Origin: JBEBSD01 sp040394475
GTDB lineage: Bacteria > Bacteroidota > Bacteroidia > Cytophagales > Spirosomataceae
Assembly (NCBI GenBank): GCA_040394475.1
Contig: JBEBSD010000022.1
Location: 18,265-82,264, forward strand
Direction: 5' to 3'
Length of the DNA stretch: 64,000 bases
A program made the position numbers and the translations under genes. Numbering within the stretch: the stretch's first letter is position 1; each line of letters starts with the position of its first letter. The notes under the pieces are model-generated. The model saw nothing but the letters and a program-made list of their open reading frames with translations, was not told the origin of the DNA and did not search any database. Shown here piece by piece: positions 51,953-61,474 of this stretch.

Positions 51953-53581
51953 TTAATAGCCCGGATTTTGTTCCAGCACGGCACTTTTGTTGATCTCGTC
52001 CTGTGGGATCGGAAGCAGATAGGTGTGGGCCGGCAGGGCAAACTGAATGACCGGTGAGAAGGAGTAAGTCTTCTTGCCGGCGGCCAGTGTTACGTTCAGT
52101 TTCATTAGGGAAGTATTGGCCGGCACCGTCAGTTTCCATCTCCTCATATCAAAAAAGCGGTGTTCTTCCAGGTAGAGCTCCACTCTCCGCTCATTCTGAA
52201 TCCGCGCCAGAAGCCTGGCGCCCGTGTCGGTTACGGGAGGCATTTCCACACTTTCCCGCGCCCTGACCTGGTTGATGTACTCGCGTGCTCCCGCCTCATC
52301 TCCGAGGTTATACAACGCTTCCGCATAATTCAAAAGGATTTCTGCGTAGCGTGCATACGGCCAGTTCGGACTGGAGGAATTAGTGCTTCCGGGACCATCT
52401 ATGGCTTCATTTACAAACTTTCGGGTGTAATAACCCGTATAACTCGCATTCCAACCCTCATTCCCCTGGTTGGAATCCATGCCATTGGGCAAAAACACTT
52501 CGATCTCTCTTCCTTTCCAGGGTGCGCCATCATATAGTATGGTTTGATAAAAACGCGGGTCACGGTTTTCCCAGAACTTCTCAAGCGTGTACGTCGGATC
52601 CTCTTTGGGGAGTAAGCCATTTTTGGTCTCATACGCTTCCGCCTGCTCATGCGTGGGCACGGTCACGGCATGTCCGCCGCTGCCATTCGGGAAGAAGTAT
52701 CGTTCAATGGTTTCCTGGCGGAGCACATCGTTGTTCATTACTTTTTCCCAAATTATTTCACTGTTAAAGGGCACCGTAAAAACCTCGCTGTACCCGGGAT
52801 ACAACGCATACAGTTTCAGATCAATCACAGCTTTGGCAGCGTCGGCCGCCTGCTGCCATCTGGCTCTGTCGTCCGTGGGATTGTGCAAGGGGCTGGCGGC
52901 GTACAGCAGTGCCCTGGATTTGATGGCAAGACAGGCGCCCCGGGTGATCCGGCCTTTGTTTGCAGGATCGTATGCCAGCGGAAGCAATGCTGCGGCTTCA
53001 TCCAGTTCTTTCACCACAAACGCCGTTATTTCGTCATAGGAGCTTCTTGCCACGCCGAATTCATCGTCCAGACCGAAGACGGTTTCGATCAGCGGAACTC
53101 CGCCGAAAAAGGCGGCCAGCCTGAAATAGGAAAACGCCCGCATGAACTTCATCTCTCCCATCATCCGGTTCACCCGGTTCTCATCAGCCGCCTTGAGCAG
53201 TTCCAGGTTATCGCCCTGCAAGCGTTCAAAGAAAATATTGCTCTTGGTAATAATGGTATAATAATGTCCCCAGGCCCAGTTCAGGTGCCCCAGGTTGGAA
53301 GGGGTTATCTGGCCCCGCTGGATCAGGTGCGCTCCATCTCTCTCCCGTGCAAACGATTCATCGGACGTTACGCTCAGCGAACTATGGTTGGGCCACCCGT
53401 TGCGCATGGTAGCATACGTTTCATTGACAAATGCCTCTACCAACGGAAGATCGTTCCAGACAACAAGATCAGAAACGGCGTCAAGCGGCTCCTTTTCCAG
53501 GAAATCATTGCATGACGACAACACGGCAAGCAAAATGCCAGCCACTAAATGAACCGGTTTGAAATTAATACTATGCTTCAT
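51953..53581 (-). CDS. susD: SusD/RagB-family outer-membrane lipoprotein
   Basis: The 542-aa protein is the surface glycan-binding lid that works with the SusC channel encoded 10 bases upstream. A lipoprotein signal ends LLAVLSSC with the lipidated Cys at 24, followed by NDFLEKEPLDAVSD, the standard SusD start. TPR-like helices (MMGEMKFMRAFSYFRLAAFFGGVPLI, about residues 140-165, and RYAEILLNYAEALYNLGD, about 428-445) and the end AYL-LPIPQDEINKSAVLEQNPGY are typical. The ligand cannot be read from the sequence; the linked genes suggest a sugar-acid-containing compound. Confidence 0.95.
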   Translation of the reverse strand: MKHSINFKPVHLVAGILLAVLSSCNDFLEKEPLDAVSDLVVWNDLPLVEAFVNETYATMRNGWPNHSSLSVTSDESFARERDGAHLIQRGQITPSNLGHLNWAWGHYYTIITKSNIFFERLQGDNLELLKAADENRVNRMMGEMKFMRAFSYFRLAAFFGGVPLIETVFGLDDEFGVARSSYDEITAFVVKELDEAAALLPLAYDPANKGRITRGACLAIKSRALLYAASPLHNPTDDRARWQQAADAAKAVIDLKLYALYPGYSEVFTVPFNSEIIWEKVMNNDVLRQETIERYFFPNGSGGHAVTVPTHEQAEAYETKNGLLPKEDPTYTLEKFWENRDPRFYQTILYDGAPWKGREIEVFLPNGMDSNQGNEGWNASYTGYYTRKFVNEAIDGPGSTNSSSPNWPYARYAEILLNYAEALYNLGDEAGAREYINQVRARESVEMPPVTDTGARLLARIQNERRVELYLEEHRFFDMRRWKLTVPANTSLMKLNVTLAAGKKTYSFSPVIQFALPAHTYLLPIPQDEINKSAVLEQNPGY

Positions 53582-53591
53582 ATCCGTATAG

Positions 53592-56500
53592 TTACAGGGT
53601 GATGTTAAAACCTACGTTGAAAATTTTATTCTGCGGATAAAAGGATCCTCTGTCCGCATCGCCTTCAGGATCAAACCATTTGAGCTTATCCAGGGTCAGG
53701 ATATTGAACCCATTCACGTAAAATCTGGCTCCGGTGACGCCCACCCGTTTCAGAAATTCAGATGGCAGCACATACCCGATCTCAATGTTTTTCAGACGAA
53801 TAAACGAAGCATCTTTTAACCAGAACTCAGAAGTCTGCGCACTTACCTGCGCCGCATCGTACGTAAGATTGGGGTATTTCGAATCGGGGTTTTCTGCAGA
53901 CGGCCGGTTATCCGCCATTTCCTGCATTACATTCCCAAACAATCCCTGCGGAAACCAGTAGTAGCGCCACGCATTGCCTTGTCCCTGAAGGAGAATTCCG
54001 AGGTCGAAATTTTTATATCCCAACGCGATCTGGGTACCGAAAATGATTTCAGGGGTACTGGATTTATCAAGCCGGATCCGGTCGAGGTTATCAATCTTCC
54101 CGTCGTCGTTAACATCCTTATATTGAAGGTCATTGATGATGGTATTGGGAATATGCGGTGAGCCGTCGATTGCTTCCTGTGTCCGGTAGATGCCAAGCGG
54201 AATCAGGTACAGGTTGCTGTTCAGGTTATAACCGGTGCGGCGCTGCCATTCCGGGACGTTTTCAGGTTCGTCGATGTCGATCACCCGGTTCCGGGCAAAT
54301 GACATATTGGGACGGATGCTGTAATTCAGATTCCCGATTGCTTTGCGGTGTGACAATTCAATCTCGAATCCCTTGTTTTCAACCACGCCGATGTTTTCCA
54401 ACGGCAGTTTCAACCCTGTGTAAATCGGAATGGAAGCGTCCCGTGCGGTAAGGATATTGCTTCTTCTGGTTTTGAAAACATCCACCGTTACTCCCAGCAT
54501 TCCTTCCCAGAGCTCTGCATTCAAACCCACGTTGGTTGTATTGGCCACTTCCCACGTGATATTGGGATTAGGCGCGACATTCTGGTTCAATCCTTTGTTC
54601 AGGACCTTGCCATCTCCAAGGAAATACCCGTTCGTAAAACTGTAGGTGGACAAATATTGGAAAGGATCGATCGCATCATTACCCATTTTGCCCCAGGAGA
54701 AGCGAAATTTCAGGTGATTCACCACGTCATTTTTGATGAAATTTTCATTGGAAGCCAGCCAGCCGACCGAAATCCCCGGGAACAGCCCCCAACGCTTGTC
54801 TTTCGGAAAAGCCGATGAACCATCGTAGCGGACATTCAAATCGACCAGGTATTTTCCCTGGAATTCATAATTGATGCGGCCGAAGAAATTTTTCCTGGTA
54901 AACTCACTGGCGCTTCCATCCGTAACCTGGTTGCTCTCACCCCCTGCGTAAAGCTGGTCGATGGCAGTAGAGATGTAGTTTCTTCGCTCTGCGGAAAAGT
55001 AATTGCTCCTGTTATCCGCCAATTCCATCGCCACAAAGGAGTTGAATTTGTGGTTGTTAAAAACCCTTGCATACTTCAGTTTCAAATGGCCGACGAGACT
55101 GGATTTGTACTCGAAACGTTCCGTAAGCTGCGGCACACTGTAAAACCGTGCCGGATTTTCCTGATAGGTGTCTGTCTGATTGTTATAACTGTACACCGAA
55201 TACGGTTTGTTGAACTCTTTGTTCTGCTGATTGTTCTTGTCATACGCCACAAACCCGTCCACCCCCAGTCCTTCTACCTGCGGAATGTTTAAATCGAAGG
55301 AAAGCCGGGTTTGGTACATATCCGTTTTTCGCCTTCTGTACCCCGCTTTGTCCGAGGCCATGACCGTCGGATTGTCTCCTCTTTCGACACCGTCACCGGG
55401 TAAGCCGTTCGGATAAAAATCAACCAGATAAGGATAATTCCGCCACATCGACTTAATAATGTCTCCCGTCGAAATCCCCGGAAAGGTCCTGTTTTGCTCC
55501 TGGAATGACAAGTCCAGCGAGATTTTCAAGTCTCTGGTGATCGAAGCGTCAATGTTCGACCTGCCTCCCAGCACCTTGTAATTATTGATGCCGTCTTTAA
55601 AAATACCTTCCTGGTTGGCATAGTTCCCTGATACAAAGTATTTCACTGCGTCCGTTCCGCCCCGCACCGAAAGACTGTGCCGGCTTTGCGTGCTTACACT
55701 TTTCAACGTAGCTTTAGCCCAATCCGTATTCGGATAATTCAAGGGGTCGGAACCGTCACGAAATTTCTGAATCTCTTCAGGTGTATACCGGATGCTTTGC
55801 CCCTGCGCCTGCAACTGATCATTTTGAAACCGTGCGAGCGATTCCGAATCGGCGTAATCCGGTATGCGGGTCGGTGTCGTGATCCCCTGGTTAAAACTGT
55901 AACTGATGGAGGGTTTTCCGGACGCCCCTCTTTTGGTGGTGATAATGATCACACCGTTGGCGGCGCGGGCGCCGTAGATAGAAGCGGAAGCATCTTTCAG
56001 AATAGAGATGCTTTCTACGTCTCTCGGATCAATCTGATCAAAACCCTCCCGTCCCGGTACCCCGTCAATCACAATCAGCGGAGCAGTCGATCCCAAGGTG
56101 CTTTTTCCCCTGATTAATAGCTGGGCCACGTCGTTACCCGGTTCCCCTGACCGGTTCAGCGCCTGTAAACCGGGAAGCCGGCCCGCAAAGGAATTGGAAA
56201 GACTTACTGCCGGATTCTGTTCCAGCGTCTTCCCCTGTACGGTGACAATTGATCCGGTAACGGTTTTCTTTTCCTGGGCGCCGTATCCCACTACGACCAC
56301 CTCGCCAAGCGACTTTACATCATCCTTCAGTGCTACATTCAGCTCAGATTTATTGGCGACACTGATACTTTCACTCAAAAAGCCGACATAACTGAACACC
56401 AGAACGGCATCCTCGGCCACCTTGATCGTGTATTGTCCGCTGCTGTTGGAAATAGCAGCGTTGTTCGTTCCCTTTTCAAGCACAGTGACGCCGGGTAACG

Positions 56501-56648
56501 GCTCACCTGATGACGTGATCCGTCCGGATATCGTTTTGGACTGTGCGATGGAAAGGCTTGCAAAGGCTGTCTGCAATAGCAGTACAAACAGCAGATGAAC
56601 ACCTCCTTTCATGCCGAAGGCAATCCAGGTTTTGTAACACTTTTTCAT
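53592..56648 (-). CDS. susC: SusC/RagA TonB-linked outer-membrane transporter
   Basis: The 1018-aa outer-membrane barrel imports oligosaccharides with SusD. A signal peptide (about residues 1-35, ending SIAQ) is followed by a carboxypeptidase-like domain (ISGRITSSGEPLPGVTV ... NSSGQYTIKV), the TonB/plug junction SLGEVVVVGYGAQEKKTVTGS (about 114-134), plug motifs LLIRGKSTLGSTAPLIVIDGVP, and a 22-strand barrel ending with the hydrophobic-aromatic FNVGFNITL. No FecR/sigma interaction domain is seen at the N-terminus. It lies 212 bases after the DUF6807 gene, so it could have its own promoter; a hairpin is present at 56783-56808. Confidence 0.95.
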   Translation of the reverse strand: MKKCYKTWIAFGMKGGVHLLFVLLLQTAFASLSIAQSKTISGRITSSGEPLPGVTVLEKGTNNAAISNSSGQYTIKVAEDAVLVFSYVGFLSESISVANKSELNVALKDDVKSLGEVVVVGYGAQEKKTVTGSIVTVQGKTLEQNPAVSLSNSFAGRLPGLQALNRSGEPGNDVAQLLIRGKSTLGSTAPLIVIDGVPGREGFDQIDPRDVESISILKDASASIYGARAANGVIIITTKRGASGKPSISYSFNQGITTPTRIPDYADSESLARFQNDQLQAQGQSIRYTPEEIQKFRDGSDPLNYPNTDWAKATLKSVSTQSRHSLSVRGGTDAVKYFVSGNYANQEGIFKDGINNYKVLGGRSNIDASITRDLKISLDLSFQEQNRTFPGISTGDIIKSMWRNYPYLVDFYPNGLPGDGVERGDNPTVMASDKAGYRRRKTDMYQTRLSFDLNIPQVEGLGVDGFVAYDKNNQQNKEFNKPYSVYSYNNQTDTYQENPARFYSVPQLTERFEYKSSLVGHLKLKYARVFNNHKFNSFVAMELADNRSNYFSAERRNYISTAIDQLYAGGESNQVTDGSASEFTRKNFFGRINYEFQGKYLVDLNVRYDGSSAFPKDKRWGLFPGISVGWLASNENFIKNDVVNHLKFRFSWGKMGNDAIDPFQYLSTYSFTNGYFLGDGKVLNKGLNQNVAPNPNITWEVANTTNVGLNAELWEGMLGVTVDVFKTRRSNILTARDASIPIYTGLKLPLENIGVVENKGFEIELSHRKAIGNLNYSIRPNMSFARNRVIDIDEPENVPEWQRRTGYNLNSNLYLIPLGIYRTQEAIDGSPHIPNTIINDLQYKDVNDDGKIDNLDRIRLDKSSTPEIIFGTQIALGYKNFDLGILLQGQGNAWRYYWFPQGLFGNVMQEMADNRPSAENPDSKYPNLTYDAAQVSAQTSEFWLKDASFIRLKNIEIGYVLPSEFLKRVGVTGARFYVNGFNILTLDKLKWFDPEGDADRGSFYPQNKIFNVGFNITL

Positions 56649-56782
56649 AGAAAGACTGGTTTAGTACTAGTTTATCACAATATAGTTCAATAATAACTAT
56701 TGGAAATACCATCCTGCTCGTAATGAATTTTTCGTCACAACGCTGTCAAATTCCAATTATTAACAACAAAATACCCCGCTAC

Positions 56783-56808
56783 ACTTTCTTCAGGTCACGA
56801 AAGAAAGT
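56783..56808. repeat. Inverted repeat upstream of susC
   Basis: ACTTTCTT (56783-56790) pairs with AAGAAAGT (56801-56808) around a 10-base loop, in the 212-base spacer between the DUF6807 gene and susC. It may modulate readthrough or regulate susC. No consensus -7 box was found in this spacer. Confidence 0.5.
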
Positions 56809-56860
56809 ATACGTGCGGCAAACCAGAATGGCCGGCAGAAAAGCTTATATGAGGTTTTTT

Positions 56861-57859
56861 TTAGTTTTTCAACACGTTTAAGTAGTCTTTGTACGCATCA
56901 TTGATGTCCTGTTTCTCCCCCTGTGCTGTACAATAGATCAGCACACCGTACCCAAGCGTCAGTTTCTCACCTTTTTTAACTGCAATGGTGCTTTTTTCAC
57001 CTTGCTTCATCGCTTCTCTACCGAAGCCGTTGGCAACCATCAGCCCATAATCCCGGTTATGGAACCAGCTGGGACGGAAGTTTGCCGGATCAGGCATGAG
57101 GGTTACGCCTACATTTTTGTCATCGACCGGGCCGCTGTAATCTACCCACTTCGACGCTTTGCCCCAGGTCCCGTCCCCGTCTTTAAAACCTTCCGAATTG
57201 GTCAGATGCCCTTCTCCGTATTGGACCGTAAACTTCGTGTTCACCCGTACGCCCAGTCCCATTTCTTCCTGATCCCCGAATGCGAGGTCGACGGCGTCTG
57301 ACGAAAAGGTACTGTTGGTTAGGAGCAGCGTGCCCGAAGGCCTGATTAAAATAGTATATTTCACCAGTTCGGCCAGCACTCTGTCTTTTCCGTCTGCGCT
57401 CATGTAGTAGTTTCTCACGGTGAAGGATCCCATTCCCGGACCTCCTTTTGGCTGCTCCACGAACATTTCGTGTTCCACCTTGGATTTCAACCGCCAGTAA
57501 TCATTGCCGTTGATATCCCCGAAACTGAGCCAGATACCGGGGTGAAAGGTGGCGTGGTCTTTCGGATCTCCTTCCTGGGGAGGGTAATTACGGGTAACCT
57601 GGATCCCGCAGGGTGATTTTACGTGCGCAAAATACGGTCGGCTTATTTTGGGATCCTCATATACATAACTTGCAAATGGATTTCCCCCGATCGTAATCGT
57701 GAGTTCGCCCGGCCGCTGCTTGAAAGCAACCACCGGCTGATCAGAAGTATTACTTGCCTGCCGGGCCACTATTCCGCCGTTAACAAGTATCAGTATGCCA
57801 ATGATAAAACTTCTGAAATGTTTAGGAAATGGGTAATTGATTGGTGCTTTATTCATCAT
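56861..57859 (-). CDS. DUF6807 (PmoA-type) exported protein
   Basis: From ATG 57859 the product has 332 aa with an uncleaved or late signal region (about residues 10-33, FRSFIIGILILVNGGIVARQ). It matches the DUF6807 family, often mis-named methane oxygenase PmoA: YVYEDPKISRPYFAHVKSPCG, DHATFHPGIWLSFGDING and NHRDYGLMVANGFGR. The family has no established enzyme activity, and the conserved HxxFHPG and HNRDYG segments look like a carbohydrate-binding or sugar-acid site. Its genes are commonly next to Gfo/Idh/MocA oxidoreductases, as here (36 bases apart), suggesting that they act on the same sugar derivative. Confidence 0.8.
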   Translation of the reverse strand: MMNKAPINYPFPKHFRSFIIGILILVNGGIVARQASNTSDQPVVAFKQRPGELTITIGGNPFASYVYEDPKISRPYFAHVKSPCGIQVTRNYPPQEGDPKDHATFHPGIWLSFGDINGNDYWRLKSKVEHEMFVEQPKGGPGMGSFTVRNYYMSADGKDRVLAELVKYTILIRPSGTLLLTNSTFSSDAVDLAFGDQEEMGLGVRVNTKFTVQYGEGHLTNSEGFKDGDGTWGKASKWVDYSGPVDDKNVGVTLMPDPANFRPSWFHNRDYGLMVANGFGREAMKQGEKSTIAVKKGEKLTLGYGVLIYCTAQGEKQDINDAYKDYLNVLKN

Positions 57860-57895
57860 ATAAGCGTTTAAATTGAATACTATCAAAGAGTCCGT

Positions 57896-59215
57896 TTATC
57901 CTTTCCAGGGAAGCTCATACCCTTTCCGGTACTTACGTCCCAGTAATGCATTCGCCTTAGCGTCAAATCCGGGAGACTTAATCACCGCTTTTACGGGGTC
58001 GTACTCCAGGGAAGCGGCGCCTATGCGTGTGGTAATATTCGCGAGGAGCGCCATATTGGTAGCAATAGCACCTTTCTCAATCGGCGAATTGAGCTTTGCA
58101 GGGTTATTTTCTCTTACGGCGGTCAGGAAGTTCGGCATGATGGCTTCAACCACCTCCGGCGATTCGATTTTGATCTGCTCCTTTCCCTTGGTTACCACCA
58201 CTCCGGCTCTTCCGAATTCCATTTTGCCGTCTGTCCCGTAAGCGACATTCCCGTTATCGTGCCCCTCCAGGTTGTAGGGGGTCCAGAGACGCATTTCCCA
58301 GATGATCTGGGTATCGTCGTATTCAAAAATAGTGGTCTGCGTATCAGGAGTTTCGTGATCGTCATTGTAATAATACTGTGCTCCGGAGGAAACGACTCTT
58401 TTAGGATACCTGTCTCCCAATGCCCATACGGCTACGTCGATCTGATGCACGCCGTCATTTGCAGCGTCGCCATTGCCATAATCCCAGAACCATCGCCAGT
58501 TATAGTGCCACCGGTTTTTTGTATAAGGCACTTTCGGCGCCGGTCCCAGCCACAGATCATAATTAACGCCTTCCGGCACTGCCTCTGCCGGCGCGCGGCC
58601 GATTGCTTCGCGATGTTGATGGTCGATGGCCTTTATCGTATGCACTTTGCCGATAATCCCGTTACGCAGTTGTTTCATCCCCTCCATATGCGCACCGTCG
58701 CTGCGGCGCTGAGTCCCATGCTGCACGCATTTATTGAAATGCTTCGCCGCTTTGACCAGCAAGTTAGTCTCAACGATGTTGTGACTGCACGGTTTTTCGA
58801 CAAAAACATGTTTTCCTGCCATCAGTGCCCATAGCGCTATGGGCGTGTGCCAATGATCCGGGGACGCAATCGATACCGAGTCGATCGTCTTGTCTTCCAG
58901 TAATTCCCGGAAATCGGCATATTTTTTGATCTTATCGGCATTGGGCAAGTCCTCAACCGCCTTTCCCAACTGGGCGGGGTCTACATCACAGAGCGCTACG
59001 AGATCGCACCCTTTGGTGGCCGTAAACCTTTTGATATGATTCCTGCCCATCCCTCCCGTTCCGATCACGGCATGCCTGATCTGGTCGCTGGGAGGTGTCT
59101 GCGCCCAGGCACTCCTGGCTATATACGGCGCTGCGATCGCCCCGATTCCGGCAGACAGTATAAACTTGCGCCGGGTTACACCCCGAAGCGTTGTCTTTTC
59201 TGAATTGTTTTTCAT
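57896..59215 (-). CDS. Tat-exported Gfo/Idh/MocA-family oxidoreductase
   Basis: From ATG 59215 the protein has 439 aa. A twin-arginine signal (TRRKFILSAGIGAIAAP, about residues 13-30, with cleavage at AWAQ) predicts folded export with bound cofactor. The Rossmann motif VIGTGGMGRNH (about 51-61), followed by DLVALCDVD, fits NAD(P) binding, and the central EKPCSHNIVE carries the catalytic Lys. The C-terminal domain includes HQIDVAVWALGDRYP and YDDTQIIWEMR. Tat-exported members such as these can use a tightly bound NAD for sugar redox or glycosidase-like chemistry. A six-codon upstream ATG (59233) is possible. Confidence 0.87.
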   Translation of the reverse strand: MKNNSEKTTLRGVTRRKFILSAGIGAIAAPYIARSAWAQTPPSDQIRHAVIGTGGMGRNHIKRFTATKGCDLVALCDVDPAQLGKAVEDLPNADKIKKYADFRELLEDKTIDSVSIASPDHWHTPIALWALMAGKHVFVEKPCSHNIVETNLLVKAAKHFNKCVQHGTQRRSDGAHMEGMKQLRNGIIGKVHTIKAIDHQHREAIGRAPAEAVPEGVNYDLWLGPAPKVPYTKNRWHYNWRWFWDYGNGDAANDGVHQIDVAVWALGDRYPKRVVSSGAQYYYNDDHETPDTQTTIFEYDDTQIIWEMRLWTPYNLEGHDNGNVAYGTDGKMEFGRAGVVVTKGKEQIKIESPEVVEAIMPNFLTAVRENNPAKLNSPIEKGAIATNMALLANITTRIGAASLEYDPVKAVIKSPGFDAKANALLGRKYRKGYELPWKG

Positions 59216-59242
59216 TGTACCTGATTTTAACATGGTTAAGAG

Positions 59243-60427
59243 TTAGTATTCATTTTTCATCTGATGGTCTTCCGAATAGTCCCATATGGAGCCGGGCCAT
59301 GCATAGCTACCGGGTTTTAACGTAAGAAAAAGATCTTTCCGCTCCTCGATGCGCATCCTGATCGCTCCTGCCCCAAACTCATGCGTCGGGTAAAACCTGG
59401 TGAAATTCAGCCGTTGAATGATCGCAAATGAGGTGGATCCGCCCTCAATGATCAATTCATCGATTTTTGTCCCGCCAAGCACATTTTCCACAACGTCGGC
59501 CATTGCTTTCTTGATCTTTGCCGGGAAACGTTCCACACCGTCACAGTCCAGGTTATTAATGGCAATGATCACCCTGTTCTTTCTTGCCAGACCATCGCTG
59601 ATTGCACGCGCCCATTCCGCCAGGAGCAGCCCGTACTGCTCTTCTGAACAAAATAATTTTTCGGGCATGTAGATAACCTCCTGCCCCGCTTCCCTGGCGG
59701 CTTTGACCAGCAACCTGCTCTTCATGAATGCGCTTCCGCATACATACAAAACTTTTTCTCCCAATTGCACCCGGTTCATATCCCTTTTCCCGGAATTTTT
59801 ACGGCTTCTCAAAATCGCATCGAAGAATTCGGAGCCGCCGGAAGGAATGGTGCGGGCATCTATTTTCTCCGCCCATTTTTCCAGATCCTCGGAACTGGAC
59901 GTGTCGCCGATCAGCAGACCTTGTTCAGGAAGCGCATCATCGGTTGTGATAACGGCAGCATAAGCACGTGCACTTTCCCCGATCAGGTCCATTACCAGTG
60001 GCGACGCCCTCTTTTCAGCAATTCCATTGGTGAAACTAAATGCATTCAGGGGAATTCCGTCGTAGTAGTAAACTCCGTGCTTAATCGTCCTTTTCAATTC
60101 CGGATTGGCCGGAACGAGCAATACCCTCGTTTTCCCTGACACACTTAATTGCGCCAGTAACTCTTCTCCAACGTTGCCTCTGAAAATGGAGTCCATTTTT
60201 TTGTAAATAACGTCTGGCTTAAGAGCGAGCAGGTCAAGCGTAGTTTTCCTGATCACGGCAATGGCCTGCTCGGGAGGCAGTGAACGGGTATCCGTTGCTA
60301 TGACCAAAATATCTGCATCAACGTTTCCATCCACTTTTGTATCGATTACAACGCTGAAACCATTGCGGATCCCTACGCCTCCGATTTCTGCGGCCCCGGT
60401 AAAATCATCTGCAATTACTGCTATCAT
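59243..60427 (-). CDS. Four-carbon acid sugar kinase family (DUF1537)
   Basis: The 394-aa protein starts MIAVIADDFTGAAEIGG, the diagnostic N-terminus of DUF1537 kinases, with the acid-sugar site also including YKKMDSIFRGNVGEEL (about residues 95-110). The C-terminal nucleotide-binding part shows GGSTSFAIIQRL and KPGSYAWPGSIWD. Characterised members (DtnK, LtnK/OtnK, DenK) phosphorylate D-threonate, L-threonate or D-erythronate at C4. The adjacent PdxA-family gene (3 bases apart) is the known partner of DtnK. The exact substrate is not determinable here. Confidence 0.9.
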   Translation of the reverse strand: MIAVIADDFTGAAEIGGVGIRNGFSVVIDTKVDGNVDADILVIATDTRSLPPEQAIAVIRKTTLDLLALKPDVIYKKMDSIFRGNVGEELLAQLSVSGKTRVLLVPANPELKRTIKHGVYYYDGIPLNAFSFTNGIAEKRASPLVMDLIGESARAYAAVITTDDALPEQGLLIGDTSSSEDLEKWAEKIDARTIPSGGSEFFDAILRSRKNSGKRDMNRVQLGEKVLYVCGSAFMKSRLLVKAAREAGQEVIYMPEKLFCSEEQYGLLLAEWARAISDGLARKNRVIIAINNLDCDGVERFPAKIKKAMADVVENVLGGTKIDELIIEGGSTSFAIIQRLNFTRFYPTHEFGAGAIRMRIEERKDLFLTLKPGSYAWPGSIWDYSEDHQMKNEY

Positions 60428-60430
60428 GTA

Positions 60431-61474
60431 CTAATAGGATTGAATCTTGTTTTCAAAAAGTCTAACAGCATATTCAATGGCGAGGAGCATCGCATCGGCG
60501 CTCGCAATCCCCTTTCCTGCAATTTCCATGGCCGTGCCATGGTCAACCGAAGTCCTGATAATCGGCAGCCCCAGGGTAATGTTGACGCCTTTGACGCTGT
60601 TCATCTTCTGCGCCTTATTATCCCATGTAAATCCCACCATTTTAAAGGGAATATGCCCCTGATCGTGATACATCACCACACAACCGTCGTAGCTTCCGCC
60701 TATTGCTTTCGGGAAAAGGGTATCGCCCGGAATCGGCCCGGTCACGTCGTACCCCCGGCTGACTGCTTCCTCGATGGCGGGAATGATTTCCGTTTTTTCC
60801 TCCCAGCCGAAAATGCCGCCGTCACCGGCATGAGGATTCAACCCTGAAACCGCAATTCTCGGCTGAAGGATCCCCAGTTGCAGACATGCCTGGTGCATGA
60901 GTTCAATCGTATCCAGGATCCGTTCCTTTTTAACCAGATCGCATGCCTGCCTCAATGATACGTGGGTAGACACGTGAATGACCCGCAAGTCATTTTCAAC
61001 CAGCAGCATCGCATATTTTTCTGTGCCTGTATAATGCGCATAGATTTCCGTATGTCCCGAAAAGTGATGTCCTGCGAGGTGAAGCGATTCTTTGTTGATG
61101 GGCCCGGTGACGGTTCCGTCAATGTCTCCTTTCATCGCCAGGGCAATCGTTTCGACAACCGTTTGAAAAGCCACATTGCCGGCCATCGCAGACATTTCTC
61201 CTTTTCTGAGCGTGTCAAAATCGACATTTTCCAGGTCATACACATCGATTTGCCCGATACTGAATTCAGCATCACGAACATCCTTAATGGCGTTCACTGT
61301 AAGCGCAAGGCCACAAAACCTGACCGCATCTGCCATCACCCTGGCATCGCCAACCACCAGCGGACGACAGGAATTGTAAATTTCCTTACTGGCAAATGCC
61401 TTCGCCGCGACTTCCGGCCCGATGCTCGCCGGGTCACCCATGGTGATGCCTAATATTGGTCTTTGCTCATTCAT
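60431..61474 (-). CDS. PdxA-family 4-phospho-acid-sugar dehydrogenase
   Basis: The 347-aa protein resembles PdxA, 4-hydroxythreonine-4-phosphate dehydrogenase: GITMGDPASIGPEV (residues about 9-22), the metal-binding His in HLAGHHFSGHTEIYAH, HVSTHVSLRQACDLV and MYHDQGHIPFKMVGF, and a C-terminal SVDHGTAMEIAGKG. Next to a DUF1537 kinase, it is best read as PdxA2, which oxidises 4-phospho-D-threonate or a similar product to give dihydroxyacetone phosphate plus CO2. A role in vitamin B6 synthesis cannot be excluded, but no other pdx gene is present. Its start overlaps the aldolase gene by 8 bases. Confidence 0.88.
   Translation of the reverse strand: MNEQRPILGITMGDPASIGPEVAAKAFASKEIYNSCRPLVVGDARVMADAVRFCGLALTVNAIKDVRDAEFSIGQIDVYDLENVDFDTLRKGEMSAMAGNVAFQTVVETIALAMKGDIDGTVTGPINKESLHLAGHHFSGHTEIYAHYTGTEKYAMLLVENDLRVIHVSTHVSLRQACDLVKKERILDTIELMHQACLQLGILQPRIAVSGLNPHAGDGGIFGWEEKTEIIPAIEEAVSRGYDVTGPIPGDTLFPKAIGGSYDGCVVMYHDQGHIPFKMVGFTWDNKAQKMNSVKGVNITLGLPIIRTSVDHGTAMEIAGKGIASADAMLLAIEYAVRLFENKIQSY

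Noticed and set aside
59243..61474. Vitamin B6 biosynthesis (pdxA) as the role of the PdxA-family gene
   Set aside because: It is coupled to a DUF1537 kinase and an aldolase in a SusCD locus, and no other pdx gene is present, so acid-sugar catabolism is the better reading.
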